64,000 nucleotides of DNA, taken from contig CALFJE010000114.1 in NCBI GenBank assembly GCA_937877545.1, positions 1 through 64,000 of the forward strand, given 5' to 3'. Source of the stretch: an uncultured Selenomonadales bacterium (GTDB lineage Bacteria; Bacillota; Negativicutes; Selenomonadales; Selenomonadaceae). The notes below the pieces were generated by a model that was not told the DNA's origin, made no database searches, and saw only the letters and a program-made list of their open reading frames with translations. A program made the position numbers and the translations under genes. Below are positions 22,995-32,287 of the stretch, in pieces. Position 1 is the first letter of the stretch. Each line of letters starts with the position of its first letter.

Positions 22995-25814
22995 ATGGAA
23001 CAGCGCAGATTATCGCCGTTTACGTTGTGGGCATTGGCGTTCGGCTGTTGCATAGGTTGGGGCTCGTTCATCATGCCGGGCACGACCTTTTTGCCGACGG
23101 CGGGCACTGCCGGCACAACCGTTGCCATGGTGCTCGGCGCACTCGTCATGATTCTTATTGCCTACAACTACCATTTTGTCATGCAACGGCTCGCGGGCAC
23201 GGGCGGCGTCTTTTCCTTTACCAAAAAGCTTTTCGGCGGCGACCATGCGTTTTTCTGCGCGTGGTTCCTTTGGATTGCCTACGTCTCGTTGCTGTGGGCT
23301 AACGCTACCGCCGTAACGCTCATGGGCAGAAATTTGTTCGGCGACGTGCTCCAAATCGGCTTCCATTACAAATTCGCGGGCTATGACGTTTTCGGCGGCG
23401 AAGTCTTCGTTACGCTGATTTTACTTTGGATTTTCGGCATCATGTTTGCGCGTGTCATTCCCCTCGCCAAGCTCCTCCAAAAAATTGCGGCGGTCGTCCT
23501 GCTCGGCGGCGTGATTTTTATATTTATATCGTCGGTCAATGCGTTTGAGGCTCCGCAATTTTATTTCGTGGAAAACGAATCGCCCTTAAAGCAAGTCTTT
23601 ATGATCGTCGCGCTGATTCCCTGGGCTTTTATCGGCTTCGAGACCATCTCCCAATACACGCACGAATTCAAAGGCGGCACCGGCAAAGCCTTCACGATTA
23701 TGGTTGCCGCCATAATCTGCGCGGGCGTCGTCTATATTCTCATGACCTGCCTGGCGACGCTGACTTTCCCTGCGCGTTTTACCGATTCCGTCGTTTACAT
23801 TAAGGGATTGCAGACGCTTTCGGGTATCGAACGCGTCCCGACCTTTTACGTCGTGAGTGAAACTTTCGGCGGCACGGGCACGCTGATTTTGAGCGTCGTG
23901 ATTTCATCCGCGCTGTGCACAAGTTTAATCGGCTACTATCGCTCCGTCGGCAACCTGACGCAATGTTTTGCAAGGGAAGAAATTCTGCCCAAATGGTTCG
24001 CCACGCGCCGTCACGCCACGATTTTTATTTTCGCCACGTCGCTGATAATCCCGTTTTTCGGGCGGACGGTCGTCGGCTGGCTCACCGACGTGACTACGAT
24101 TGGCGCAACCATTGCTTACGGCTACACCTCCGCCTGTGCTTACGTCTTGGCACGCCGCGAAGGCAACCGCCGCGCCGAGATAACCGGCATCACGGGCTTT
24201 ATCTGCGCGGTGCTCTTTACGTTTTTCCTGCTTATTCCAAATCTCTGGTCAATCAGCATTCTTACCGACGAATCGTATTTTATCTTGTCGGTTTGGGGCT
24301 TGCTGGGCTTCGCGTATTTCAATTTCCTGTTCAAGCACAACGAACGCAGATTCGGCAACTCCACAACGGTTTGGCTGATAATGTTCTTCCTGGTATTCTT
24401 CTCGGCGTTAATGTGGATGCGCGAAAAAATGTACGACGAGCTGGTCGTCTTCATTCAAGAGACGAATACATTTTTCTCGGAAAACACAATCGCGCCGCGT
24501 TTCGCCTACACCAACAAGCAAATCTCAAAAATGCGCGATGTCCTGCTCGAAAACACGCTGATTCTGCTGATATTCACGGCAATGGGGCTGGCGTTCCTGT
24601 TCAGCATATACCTGCGAATTCAGCGCAAAGAAATGCTCGCTTTGGAGGAGCAAAAGCTTAAAGCCGAGGAAAGTTCCCGCGCCAAATCAACCTTCCTGTC
24701 GAATATGAGCCACGACATACGCACGCCCATGAACGCCATTATCGGCTACACGACGCTTGCCAACCGCGACGGCGTGACCTTCGACGACATGAAGGGTTTC
24801 CTTGCAAGGATTGACGTTTCGGGCAAGCACCTCCTCGACCTTATTAACGATATTCTGGAGATGAGCCGCATTGAATCGGGGCGCATGGAGCTGGAGCTTA
24901 GCGAGGTTGACCTTAAAAAAAATCTCGACGACCTTCAAACTATGTTCCGTACTCAAATGGAGGCAAAGGGCGTGGCGTTCGGCGTCGACGCGGCGGGAGT
25001 GCGCCACCGTTGGGTTCGTTGCGATAAAAATCGTTGGAACCGTATCCTGCTGAATTTGGTCGGCAATGCCTACAAGTTCACGCCGAGCGGCAAGAGCGTC
25101 GACGTAACCTTAACCGAGCTTGAAGACGGTCGTTTTGAGTTGCGCGTCAAGGATACGGGTATCGGCATGTCGGAGGATTTCGCCAAAAAGGTTTTTGAGG
25201 CTTTCGAGCGCGAGCGCACCTCCACCGTCAGCGGCATACAGGGCACGGGGCTTGGCACCGCCATTACAAAAAGTATCGTCGACCTTATGGGCGGCACCAT
25301 TGACGTTGTGACGGCTAAGGGTGTCGGCACCGAGTTTATCGTCCGCGTGACCTTCGCGGTTATCGATAAGCCCGACGTCGACGACGAGCCGGCGCAGATT
25401 GACGACTCCGCGCAGACAGACTTCAGCGGCGTGAAACTGTTGCTTGTCGAGGACATTGACGTTAACCGCGAAATAGCGACGATGATGCTTGAGCAATTCG
25501 GCTTCGAGATTGAGACGGCAGTCAACGGACAAGACGCGGTCGATAAGGCGACTAAGGCGTCCTACGACCTGATTTTAATGGATGTGCAAATGCCGATAAT
25601 GAACGGCTACGAGGCGTCACAGGCGATAAGAAAAACCGGCAACCGCGTGCCGATAATCGCCATGACGGCTAACGCAATGCCGGAGGACATAAAGCGGGCA
25701 AAAGAGGCGGGCATGAACGACCACATTGCCAAGCCGCTCGACGTGCCCAAAATGATGGAGACCATTTCCCGCGTCTTAAAAAGCGACGGCAGTCAACGGA
25801 CAAGACGCAGTTGA
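22995..25814 (+). CDS. Amino-acid permease fused to a hybrid histidine kinase and receiver
   Basis: 939 residues. Residues about 10-470: an APC-superfamily permease with about 12 TM helices, starting FTLWALAFGCCIGWGSFIMP (the TM1 unwound segment) and containing ALIPWAFIGFETISQYTHEF. After a short extracytoplasmic segment and a further TM (about 520-542) come HisKA with SNMSHDIRTPMNAII (His about 573), HATPase_c (LLNLVGNAYKFTPSG, VKDTGIGM, GTGLGTAI), and a receiver with LILMDVQMPIMNGYEA (Asp about 863) and HIAKPLDV. The permease half probably senses or couples transport of an amino acid to signalling, as in CbrA-type kinases, which use an SLC5 permease. The last nine residues come from a duplicated segment. 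Start follows AAGGAGG. Confidence 0.92.
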   Translation: MEQRRLSPFTLWALAFGCCIGWGSFIMPGTTFLPTAGTAGTTVAMVLGALVMILIAYNYHFVMQRLAGTGGVFSFTKKLFGGDHAFFCAWFLWIAYVSLLWANATAVTLMGRNLFGDVLQIGFHYKFAGYDVFGGEVFVTLILLWIFGIMFARVIPLAKLLQKIAAVVLLGGVIFIFISSVNAFEAPQFYFVENESPLKQVFMIVALIPWAFIGFETISQYTHEFKGGTGKAFTIMVAAIICAGVVYILMTCLATLTFPARFTDSVVYIKGLQTLSGIERVPTFYVVSETFGGTGTLILSVVISSALCTSLIGYYRSVGNLTQCFAREEILPKWFATRRHATIFIFATSLIIPFFGRTVVGWLTDVTTIGATIAYGYTSACAYVLARREGNRRAEITGITGFICAVLFTFFLLIPNLWSISILTDESYFILSVWGLLGFAYFNFLFKHNERRFGNSTTVWLIMFFLVFFSALMWMREKMYDELVVFIQETNTFFSENTIAPRFAYTNKQISKMRDVLLENTLILLIFTAMGLAFLFSIYLRIQRKEMLALEEQKLKAEESSRAKSTFLSNMSHDIRTPMNAIIGYTTLANRDGVTFDDMKGFLARIDVSGKHLLDLINDILEMSRIESGRMELELSEVDLKKNLDDLQTMFRTQMEAKGVAFGVDAAGVRHRWVRCDKNRWNRILLNLVGNAYKFTPSGKSVDVTLTELEDGRFELRVKDTGIGMSEDFAKKVFEAFERERTSTVSGIQGTGLGTAITKSIVDLMGGTIDVVTAKGVGTEFIVRVTFAVIDKPDVDDEPAQIDDSAQTDFSGVKLLLVEDIDVNREIATMMLEQFGFEIETAVNGQDAVDKATKASYDLILMDVQMPIMNGYEASQAIRKTGNRVPIIAMTANAMPEDIKRAKEAGMNDHIAKPLDVPKMMETISRVLKSDGSQRTRRS

Positions 25815-25995
25815 AAAGGCGTCACGGGCGGTAAGAAAAACCGGCAACCGCGTGCCGATAATCGCAATGACGGCTAACGCAATGCCGGAAGACATAAAGC
25901 GGGCAAAAGAGGCGGGCATGAACGACCACATTGCCAAGCCGCTCAACGTGCCCAAAATGCCGGAGACTATTTCCCGCGTCTTAAAAAATTTATAG
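25790..25995 (+). pseudogene. Duplicated, internally deleted copy of the receiver-domain 3' end
   Basis: 25790 onward repeats the sequence from about 25515 (GACGGCAGTCAACGGACAAG), skips about 75 nt, then follows the end of the kinase gene to ACTATTTCCCGCGTCTTAAA. It replaces the original C-terminus of the kinase gene with an out-of-frame tail and stop at 25814. Confidence 0.88.
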
Positions 25996-26006
25996 GGGTG
26001 AACCTT

Positions 26007-27002
26007 ATGGCGGAACTTCAGTATTTGATTTTCACGGTGATAATTTTGGCGTTAGTCTTCGATTTTATAAACGGCTTCCACGACACGGCGAACGCCATAG
26101 CGACCTCGGTGAGCACCCGCGCCCTTTATCCGAATCACGCGATAATGATGGCGGCGGGTTTAAATTTTGTCGGGGCAATGGTGTCAACGGGCGTCGCAAA
26201 GACGATAGGCGGCGACATCGTAAGTTCGGCAAGCCTGGTCAATGAAAAAGTCCTAATCGCCGCGCTTATCGGAGCGATTTTCTGGAACTTGCTGACGTGG
26301 AAATTCGGAATTCCGTCAAGTTCGTCACACGCGCTAATCGGCGGGCTAATCGGCGCGGTACTAATCTCCGTGGGCACGAGCGGCTTGAATTGGCACGGCA
26401 TAGGGAAAATATTCCTCGCGCTGATACTTTCGCCGGCAATCGCGTTCATGACGGGGATAATCATCATGAACATAATCTTTCGCGTGTTCGAGGGATTTTC
26501 GCCGCACTACCTCAACGATAAATTTCGTAAAATGCAAGTGGTCTCGGCGGCGATGATAGCGTTTTCCAACGGCTCAAACGACGCGCAAAAATCTATGGGC
26601 ATAATCACGTTGGCGTTGTTCAGCGGGGGATTCATATCGGAGTTTGAAGTCCCGACTTACGTTAAAGTGCTGTGCGCAACGGCAATGGCAATGGGCACGG
26701 CTACGGGCGGCTGGAGCATAATAAAAACGGTCGGCGGGAAAATCTTCAAGCTGGAGCCTCCGAGCGGATTTGCGGCGGACTTGAATTCGTCCTGCGTGGT
26801 ATTCGGCGCGACGCTGTTGCACTTGCCCGTTTCGACGACGCACGTTGTATCCGGCTCAATAATGGGCGTGGGCACGGCAAAGCGGGTAAATGCGGTGCGT
26901 TGGGGCACGGCGCGGCAAATGGTGAAGGCGTGGGGCATGACGATACCGATAACGGCGGCAATCGGCGCGGCGTCGTTCGTGTTGGTCGAGGCGGTGTTTT
27001 AG
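26007..27002 (+). CDS. PiT-family inorganic phosphate transporter
   Basis: 331 residues with about 10 TM helices and the two inverted PiT signatures: FDFINGFHDTANAIATSVST near the N-terminus and AAMIAFSNGSNDAQKSMGII in the second half; also SSSHALIGGLIG and HLPVSTTHVVSGSIMGVG. It imports phosphate as metal-phosphate with H+ or Na+. The PhoU-like DUF47 partner that often precedes PiT is absent. ATG 26007 is preceded by AGGGGTGA; an in-frame GTG at 25998 is less likely. Confidence 0.94.
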   Translation: MAELQYLIFTVIILALVFDFINGFHDTANAIATSVSTRALYPNHAIMMAAGLNFVGAMVSTGVAKTIGGDIVSSASLVNEKVLIAALIGAIFWNLLTWKFGIPSSSSHALIGGLIGAVLISVGTSGLNWHGIGKIFLALILSPAIAFMTGIIIMNIIFRVFEGFSPHYLNDKFRKMQVVSAAMIAFSNGSNDAQKSMGIITLALFSGGFISEFEVPTYVKVLCATAMAMGTATGGWSIIKTVGGKIFKLEPPSGFAADLNSSCVVFGATLLHLPVSTTHVVSGSIMGVGTAKRVNAVRWGTARQMVKAWGMTIPITAAIGAASFVLVEAVF

Positions 27003-27004
27003 GC

Positions 27005-27034
27005 TTGACATTCTGTCTTATTCGATGCTAAAAT
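27005..27034 (+). promoter_or_regulatory. Sigma-A promoter upstream of the GIY-YIG gene
   Basis: TTGACA (27005-27010), 18-nt spacer, TAAAAT (27029-27034). Confidence 0.75.
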
Positions 27035-27097
27035 ACGAATCGTGTTGAATTTAAAAATTCTGCGCGAAAATTTTAATCGAAAGGGGCAAATATCATC

Positions 27098-27457
27098 ATG
27101 ACAAGCTCAAAAAGATTCGGAAGGCTTTACAGGTTCGATAAAGCCGAAATCGACAAGTACATTTCTGCGGAGGGAGGGAACTACAGATTGGGCGTGCTTG
27201 ACGACGACGGGAATTTTATCGTTACTTACGTCGGCAGGGCTCAAGATTTAGAAAAGCGTTTAAAGGAGCACGATAACGACCCGCATTATTATGAATATTT
27301 CAGTGTTCGTTATGAGCCGAATGAGTTACGCCGCTACTACATTGAGTGTCGCGAGTATCACTATTGGCGCAAAAAATTTCCGCTCTATAATAAGAATCAC
27401 CCCGCTAAGCCCGCCTGTTGCGACGATAAGTATACCTGTCCGGACTGCGGCAGATAG
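27098..27457 (+). CDS. GIY-YIG-like small protein with C-terminal Cys cluster
   Basis: 119 residues. GGNYRLGVLDDDGNFIVTYVGRA has the spacing of a GIY-YIG nuclease core (Y..LG-x10-YVG followed by R), then QDLEKRLKEH. The C-terminal CCDDKYTCPDCG may bind zinc. The family catalytic Glu is uncertain (candidates in YYIECREYHYW). It is monocistronic: own promoter upstream and terminator downstream. Function could be DNA processing or binding. Confidence 0.7.
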   Translation: MTSSKRFGRLYRFDKAEIDKYISAEGGNYRLGVLDDDGNFIVTYVGRAQDLEKRLKEHDNDPHYYEYFSVRYEPNELRRYYIECREYHYWRKKFPLYNKNHPAKPACCDDKYTCPDCGR

Positions 27458-27487
27458 TCACTGAGTAAACGTTTCAGACAAAATAAA

Positions 27488-27518
27488 AACCGCCTCAAAA
27501 TTCGGGGCGGTTTTTGCT
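27488..27518. terminator. Bidirectional terminator
   Basis: Stem AACCGCCTC / GGGGCGGTT with loop AAAATTC, A run on the left and T5 on the right; serves the GIY-YIG gene and the convergent GGDEF gene. Confidence 0.85.
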
Positions 27519-27572
27519 TTACCAAAAGTCAAAATTAGCAAAATCGCAGTGAGGAGCTTTGGCAAAGGGGGA

Positions 27573-29177
27573 TTAGTCTTCCTCCTCGTCTTCCAAGGCG
27601 AACAGCTCGCAATAGTAGCCGTTCTTGCCGCTGTTCTTGACGTGATAGACCGCCTTATCCGCCGAGGCAAACAGCGTATCATAATCGCGCCCGTTCTGCG
27701 GAGCAATCGCTATGCCGATACTCGCCGTCACGACGTGCGTCTTGCCCTCCACCGTCAAGTTGAACGCGATTTGCTTAATCTGCTCCGCCTTGCGCACCAC
27801 GACCTCCATATTCGGCAGGCTGTCCACGATAACAACAAACTCGTCGCCGCCGAAGCGTCCGATACAATCATTTGGGCGGAAAATCTTGCGCAAGCCCTTC
27901 GCGAACTCGATAAGCACCTTGTCGCCGAACTGGTGTCCCATAAGGTCGTTGACTTCCTTAAAATGGTCAAGGTCAATCACGTACATTGCCATGAAAATAT
28001 TGGTGTGCTCGTTCTCGTTGAAAGTCTTGAGCTTCATGCGGCAAAGATTTTCCATGGTTTTCTTGTTGAAAAGCTCAGTCAGCTTATCCAACTCCGACTC
28101 CAACTGATAGGCGTCGCGCTCGGAACGCAATTTCTTGAAAGCCGCCGCCACTTGCCCGAACTCGTCGTCGGCTTTAACTTCGATCTTATCAACCTTCGTA
28201 TCGCCGCTTACAATCTCGTCGACAACGTTTGTCATCTCGATAATCGGCTTGGTAACGCGAATCGTCAGCAGATACGCCGCCAACGTCCCGATAAACAGCA
28301 TGACAATCCCGAAGATAACCGCCTTAATCGCCTTGTCGTAGACTATATCCATAATGTAATGGTAAGGGCGAATCGTGACAATCACCCAGCCCGTCTCGAC
28401 GTTGCGCGAATAGGTGGCAATCGAATCCTCGCCGTTAACGTCGACATGCAGGACGCCCGTGCTGTTGTAAATCCTGTCCAAAATGAACTTGTAGCTGTTG
28501 TCAATGGCGTAGTCGCTGCCCAGCCCGACAATATCATCGGAGTTGGCGATAATGCGCCCCGTCCTGTCCATGACGACGACCGAAATCTCGCTGTCGTCCA
28601 GATTCTGAACAAATTCCTGCAAGGCGTTGAGATTGAAATTTCTCTGCAACATGCCTACGGGTTTGCCCTCCGCGTCGCGCACGGAAACCTCCATGACGAT
28701 AATCATCTTGCCGGTAGACATGCTCGTCAAAATATCGGAGACGTAATTGCGCCCTTTCATTGCCTCTTGGAAGTGTTGACGTTTGCTCAAGTTTACGCAT
28801 TTCTCGCCGTCGGTGCGAATCAGCTGTTGCCCGTCGCCGCCCGTTACCGCCATTAAGTTGCTGTCGTCGAAAACGGCATTCGTGTCGTCCAAAAGTTTTG
28901 TAATGCTTTCGCGCTTTTCGTCGGTCGGGTTTTGAACGTAGTCAATCACATTCGGACTTAAAGCCAGCGATTGTAACACCGCCTGGTTTTTTTCAATGAG
29001 TGCCGTCACGTGCTCGGAGATAATTGCATTTCTGAGGGAGCCGTTTTGCTTGACGAAATCCTCCAGCTCGTCAATCGTGTTTATCGCGCTGACCGTTACG
29101 AGGATAATGAACGGTATCGCGCCCATGACGATAAAAAGAAAAAAAAGCTTTGCTCTGATACCTTTGCTAATTTCCAT
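27573..29177 (-). CDS. Membrane diguanylate cyclase (Cache-HAMP-GGDEF)
   Basis: 534 residues. TM1 (about 8-30), a large extracytoplasmic double-Cache-like sensor (about 35-285, GYHYI-type end: VETGWVIVTIRPYHYIMDIV), TM2 (about 290-312), HAMP (RVTKPIIEMTNVVDEIVSGD), and a C-terminal GGDEF domain with intact RFGGDEFVVIV. An RxxD inhibitory site (RPND) lies five residues before GGDEF. It should make cyclic di-GMP from GTP under feedback control. It starts 16 nt after tadC on the same strand, so it may be co-transcribed with the Tad pilus genes, tying c-di-GMP to surface attachment. Confidence 0.93.
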   Translation of the reverse strand: MEISKGIRAKLFFLFIVMGAIPFIILVTVSAINTIDELEDFVKQNGSLRNAIISEHVTALIEKNQAVLQSLALSPNVIDYVQNPTDEKRESITKLLDDTNAVFDDSNLMAVTGGDGQQLIRTDGEKCVNLSKRQHFQEAMKGRNYVSDILTSMSTGKMIIVMEVSVRDAEGKPVGMLQRNFNLNALQEFVQNLDDSEISVVVMDRTGRIIANSDDIVGLGSDYAIDNSYKFILDRIYNSTGVLHVDVNGEDSIATYSRNVETGWVIVTIRPYHYIMDIVYDKAIKAVIFGIVMLFIGTLAAYLLTIRVTKPIIEMTNVVDEIVSGDTKVDKIEVKADDEFGQVAAAFKKLRSERDAYQLESELDKLTELFNKKTMENLCRMKLKTFNENEHTNIFMAMYVIDLDHFKEVNDLMGHQFGDKVLIEFAKGLRKIFRPNDCIGRFGGDEFVVIVDSLPNMEVVVRKAEQIKQIAFNLTVEGKTHVVTASIGIAIAPQNGRDYDTLFASADKAVYHVKNSGKNGYYCELFALEDEEED

Positions 29178-29192
29178 TGTCCTAAACTTAAA

Positions 29193-30188
29193 TCAATCGC
29201 CGCCCAAACTCTTGAGCAACATGAACAGTGCCGGGAAAAGCAGCACGACGAACATTGACGGGAAAATAAACATAACCATCGGGAAAATAATTTTGGCGGG
29301 AGCTTTTAAGGCTTCCGCTTTTACGTGTTGGCGGTGACGGTCGCGCATGTTGTCCGCCTGCTGCTTGAGCGTGCGCGTCATGCTCGTGCCGAGTTTCTCC
29401 GCCTGAATTACCGAGGTCGTGAACAAATAAACTTCCTCCAAATCGCAACGCCGCGCCACGTTCGTTAAGGCGTATTGGTGCGTCATGCCCAAGGATACGT
29501 CGTTTTGCATACGCTTGAACTCGTCAATCAGCGGTCCTTTCATGCGTTTGGTAAGCTTTGAAACTGCGCCGTCGAACGAAAGCCCCGCCTGCACGCTAAC
29601 GCACAACAGGTCGAGGAATTCGGGCAACTGCTTGCGCAGGAGATTCTGCCGCTGTCGGATTTTGGAGTTGAGCACCGCGAACGGCAACGCCGCGCCCGTG
29701 AATACGCCCAGCCCAGTTATCATGATTCGTTGCAGGGGGTGAAGTTCCACCTCTTGAATCGCCGCGATTGTCAAAAGCGTCGTGCCGATTATCGACAGGA
29801 ACCACATCACGACGAGCTTTTTAACGTCCCAAATGCCCAGCTTGCCTGCGCGGAAGATTTTATCTTCAAGTTGCGCTTTAATCTCTGCCGGCGCGAATTT
29901 TTGCATACGCTCGCTTAGCGCGGTGATAATCGGTCGGACTGCCCGCTCGAAGAAATCTTTCGGGATATTGGAACGTTGGGGGCGTCGCGTGCCCGATGAC
30001 ATTTCGGCGGCGGTCGGCGTGGCGTTTTTGCGTTGCTTGGGATTTTTGGCGCGTTCAGCCTCCGCTGCGTCTATCATTTCGTTCAGACGCTTTCGCAACT
30101 GCGCTTCGGGGGTTTGCTTGACGTAAAGCAGTGCCGCGACGAATACGAACCACAGCAACGACGCGAAAAGCGCGATAAGTACAATCAT
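29193..30188 (-). CDS. tadC: Tad pilus platform protein TadC
   Basis: 331 residues, type II secretion F (GspF) domain with TM helices at the N-terminus, middle and C-terminus: LPEFLDLLCVSVQAGLSFDG and LGTSMTRTLKQQADNMRDRH. The inner-membrane platform protein of the Tad secretion system, pairing with TadB. Starts 5 nt after the cpaF stop. Confidence 0.92.
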   Translation of the reverse strand: MIVLIALFASLLWFVFVAALLYVKQTPEAQLRKRLNEMIDAAEAERAKNPKQRKNATPTAAEMSSGTRRPQRSNIPKDFFERAVRPIITALSERMQKFAPAEIKAQLEDKIFRAGKLGIWDVKKLVVMWFLSIIGTTLLTIAAIQEVELHPLQRIMITGLGVFTGAALPFAVLNSKIRQRQNLLRKQLPEFLDLLCVSVQAGLSFDGAVSKLTKRMKGPLIDEFKRMQNDVSLGMTHQYALTNVARRCDLEEVYLFTTSVIQAEKLGTSMTRTLKQQADNMRDRHRQHVKAEALKAPAKIIFPMVMFIFPSMFVVLLFPALFMLLKSLGGD

Positions 30189-30193
30189 TCAGC

Positions 30194-31735
30194 TCACTCC
30201 TGCCCGCTCAGGAAAAAGGATTGCGGTAAGTCGACGCCGTTCATTTGGAACTTGTCCATAAACGCCGGCATAAGCCCCATACTCTCGAAGTGCCCGACAG
30301 ATTTGCCCTGCTCGTCGATACGATCCTGCACGTAGCGGAACAGATCTTGCAGGATAATCGTATCGCCCTCCATGCCCTGTACCTCCGTGATGTGCGTGAT
30401 TTTCCTTGAGCCGTCGCGAATTCTGGACTGCTGAATAATCAAGTCAATCGCCGAGGAAACTTGCGTGCGCACGGCGCGGACGGGAAGTTCCATGCCCGCC
30501 ATTAAAACCATAGTCTCAAGGCGGCTCAACACGTCGCGGGGCGTATTGGCGTGGGCGGTCGTCAAGGAGCCGTCGTGCCCGGTATTCATTGCCTGCAACA
30601 TGTCAAGAGCCTCGCCCGCACGCACCTCGCCGACGATAATTCTGTCGGGGCGCATACGCAGGGCATTCTTAACCAGGTCGCGGATTGTTATCGCGCCGTT
30701 GCCCTCCAAGTTCGGCGGGCGGCTTTCCAGCGTCACGACGTGAATTTGTTGGAGCCTAAGCTCGGCGGCGTCCTCGATAGTGACTATCCTGTCGGTGTGC
30801 GGGATAAACGACGACAGCACGTTTAGCGTAGTGGTTTTGCCCGAACCCGTGCCGCCGCTTACCAAAATGTTCAGCCTCGCCCGAACGCACGCATTGAGGA
30901 ACGTAGCCATATCGTGGCTTAACGTCCCGAAGCCTACGAGGTCATCTATCGACAACGCTTTTTTGGAAAACTTACGAATCGTGACGGCAGGACCGACCAG
31001 CGACAGCGGCGGGATTATGATATTGACGCGGGAACCGTCGGCGAGGCGGGCGTCTACCAGCGGCGAACTTTCGTCCACACGGCGTCCCAGCGGCGTCAGG
31101 ATTCGCTCGATGATATTCATCAAATGTTCGTTGTCGTAAAAGTGTATGTCCGTCAGCTTGAGCTTGCCCTTCTGCTCAATGAAAATTTGCTTCGGACCGT
31201 TGACCATGACCTCGGTTATCGTTTCGTTTTGAAGGAGCGGCTCCAAAGGTCCCAATCCGAGCAATTCGTTGCTGATGTCGTCGACGAGCTGAATACGTTC
31301 GCCGCGTGTCAGCGTGTAGGCACTTTCCGCCAATTCGCGCCCGCTGTAAACGGAAATGATATTGCGAATCTGATCGCGAGCCTCTTCGCCGCGAATGAGG
31401 ATTTGCTGTTCTTCGGGCGTCATTTCGTCGACTATGCGGCGGTGCACGGCAAGCTTAATTTCCTGCATGGTGTCGCTTTTGGAGCTTATCGAATGTTTGC
31501 CCGCGAACGCCGACGCCTCCACGGGAGCTTCGCGTTCCTGTTGCATTTGCCGTTCCGTATAGACTTCGTGCGGCGCGTGAATGTGTTCGTGCTGTATGTG
31601 TTGATGCGGATGTTGTTGCAATGGCACCGGTTGAGCGTCGCCGGGCTTGGGCAAGCGCACGCGTTCGGCGGGTTTATTGTCTTTCTTGCCGCCCAGCCGC
31701 TCCAGCAATGACAATGATCTCGGCATATCGTTCAC
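30194..31735 (-). CDS. cpaF: Tad secretion ATPase (TadA/CpaF)
   Basis: 513 residues. The first about 100 are a Gln/His-rich linker (PLQQHPHQHIQHEHIH). Then the type II/IV secretion ATPase core: Walker A LVSGGTGSGKTTTLNVLSSF, Asp box/Walker B RIVTIEDAAELRL, His box GHDGSLTTAHANTPRDVLSR. It powers assembly of the Flp pilus at the cytoplasmic face. Between tadE (2-nt gap) and tadC (5-nt gap). Confidence 0.96.
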   Translation of the reverse strand: MNDMPRSLSLLERLGGKKDNKPAERVRLPKPGDAQPVPLQQHPHQHIQHEHIHAPHEVYTERQMQQEREAPVEASAFAGKHSISSKSDTMQEIKLAVHRRIVDEMTPEEQQILIRGEEARDQIRNIISVYSGRELAESAYTLTRGERIQLVDDISNELLGLGPLEPLLQNETITEVMVNGPKQIFIEQKGKLKLTDIHFYDNEHLMNIIERILTPLGRRVDESSPLVDARLADGSRVNIIIPPLSLVGPAVTIRKFSKKALSIDDLVGFGTLSHDMATFLNACVRARLNILVSGGTGSGKTTTLNVLSSFIPHTDRIVTIEDAAELRLQQIHVVTLESRPPNLEGNGAITIRDLVKNALRMRPDRIIVGEVRAGEALDMLQAMNTGHDGSLTTAHANTPRDVLSRLETMVLMAGMELPVRAVRTQVSSAIDLIIQQSRIRDGSRKITHITEVQGMEGDTIILQDLFRYVQDRIDEQGKSVGHFESMGLMPAFMDKFQMNGVDLPQSFFLSGQE

Positions 31736-31737
31736 CC

Positions 31738-32211
31738 TTACGAACTGTAATCCAGTTTTTCAAGCTTCATGGTGTACCTTATCGCGAATTCTTCGGGAGG
31801 AAAGCCCGTCTTGTACAAAATCAACGGCAAATCCCTGTTATCGCGCTCGAACTTAACGACGACCACAACGTCTATCGGCTTGGTTGTATCGTCGACTTCC
31901 TCCGTCGTACCTTCGTCCGTCGTTATGGTCTTTTTCGCGTAGCCGTAACTGACTTGGCGCGTCACGTTATAGAAACGGGCGAACTTGGAATTGGCGGCGG
32001 TGTTGTAATCGTCGATGAGCTCGGCGCGGTCGGTCTCGTTGGTCGTGACAGCTATGCGGCGGGCTACGGCGCGGGCGTCGTTGCTGAAGTTCAGATAATC
32101 CAGAAAGATAACCGCCCCGTAAATCAGCCCGAACACCATTAAAAACATCAGCGGCATCATAAACGCGAATTCTACCAAAGCTTGTCCGTGTTGCCTTTTC
32201 ATACGCCTCAC
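31738..32211 (-). CDS. tadE: TadE-like pseudopilin
   Basis: 157 residues. N-terminal MKRQHGQALVEFAFMMPLMFLMVFG: positively charged start, Gly-Gln-Ala-hydrophobic helix with Glu, typical of TadE-like minor pilins; then a globular extracytoplasmic domain (FSNDARAVARRIAVTTNETD). It is probably processed by the A24 peptidase and part of the pilus or its base. Ends 2 nt before cpaF. Confidence 0.88.
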   Translation of the reverse strand: MRRMKRQHGQALVEFAFMMPLMFLMVFGLIYGAVIFLDYLNFSNDARAVARRIAVTTNETDRAELIDDYNTAANSKFARFYNVTRQVSYGYAKKTITTDEGTTEEVDDTTKPIDVVVVVKFERDNRDLPLILYKTGFPPEEFAIRYTMKLEKLDYSS

Positions 32212-32223
32212 CCCTTTTGCAGT

Positions 32224-32273
32224 TAGAATTTAGGATTTAGGAATTAGGAATTGGGATTTAGGAATTGGGAATT
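32224..32273. repeat. Degenerate 7-mer tandem array (TTAGGAA type)
   Basis: About seven units of TTAGGAA/TTAGGAT/TTGGGAA/TTGGGAT between tadE and repeat element B; no coding frame. Confidence 0.75.
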
Positions 32274-32287
32274 AGCCGCGTACTTTA

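Noticed and set aside
22703..23149. Possible minus-strand protein over repeat element A
   Set aside because: The frame runs through three hairpins and into the permease-kinase gene; nothing protein-like in it.
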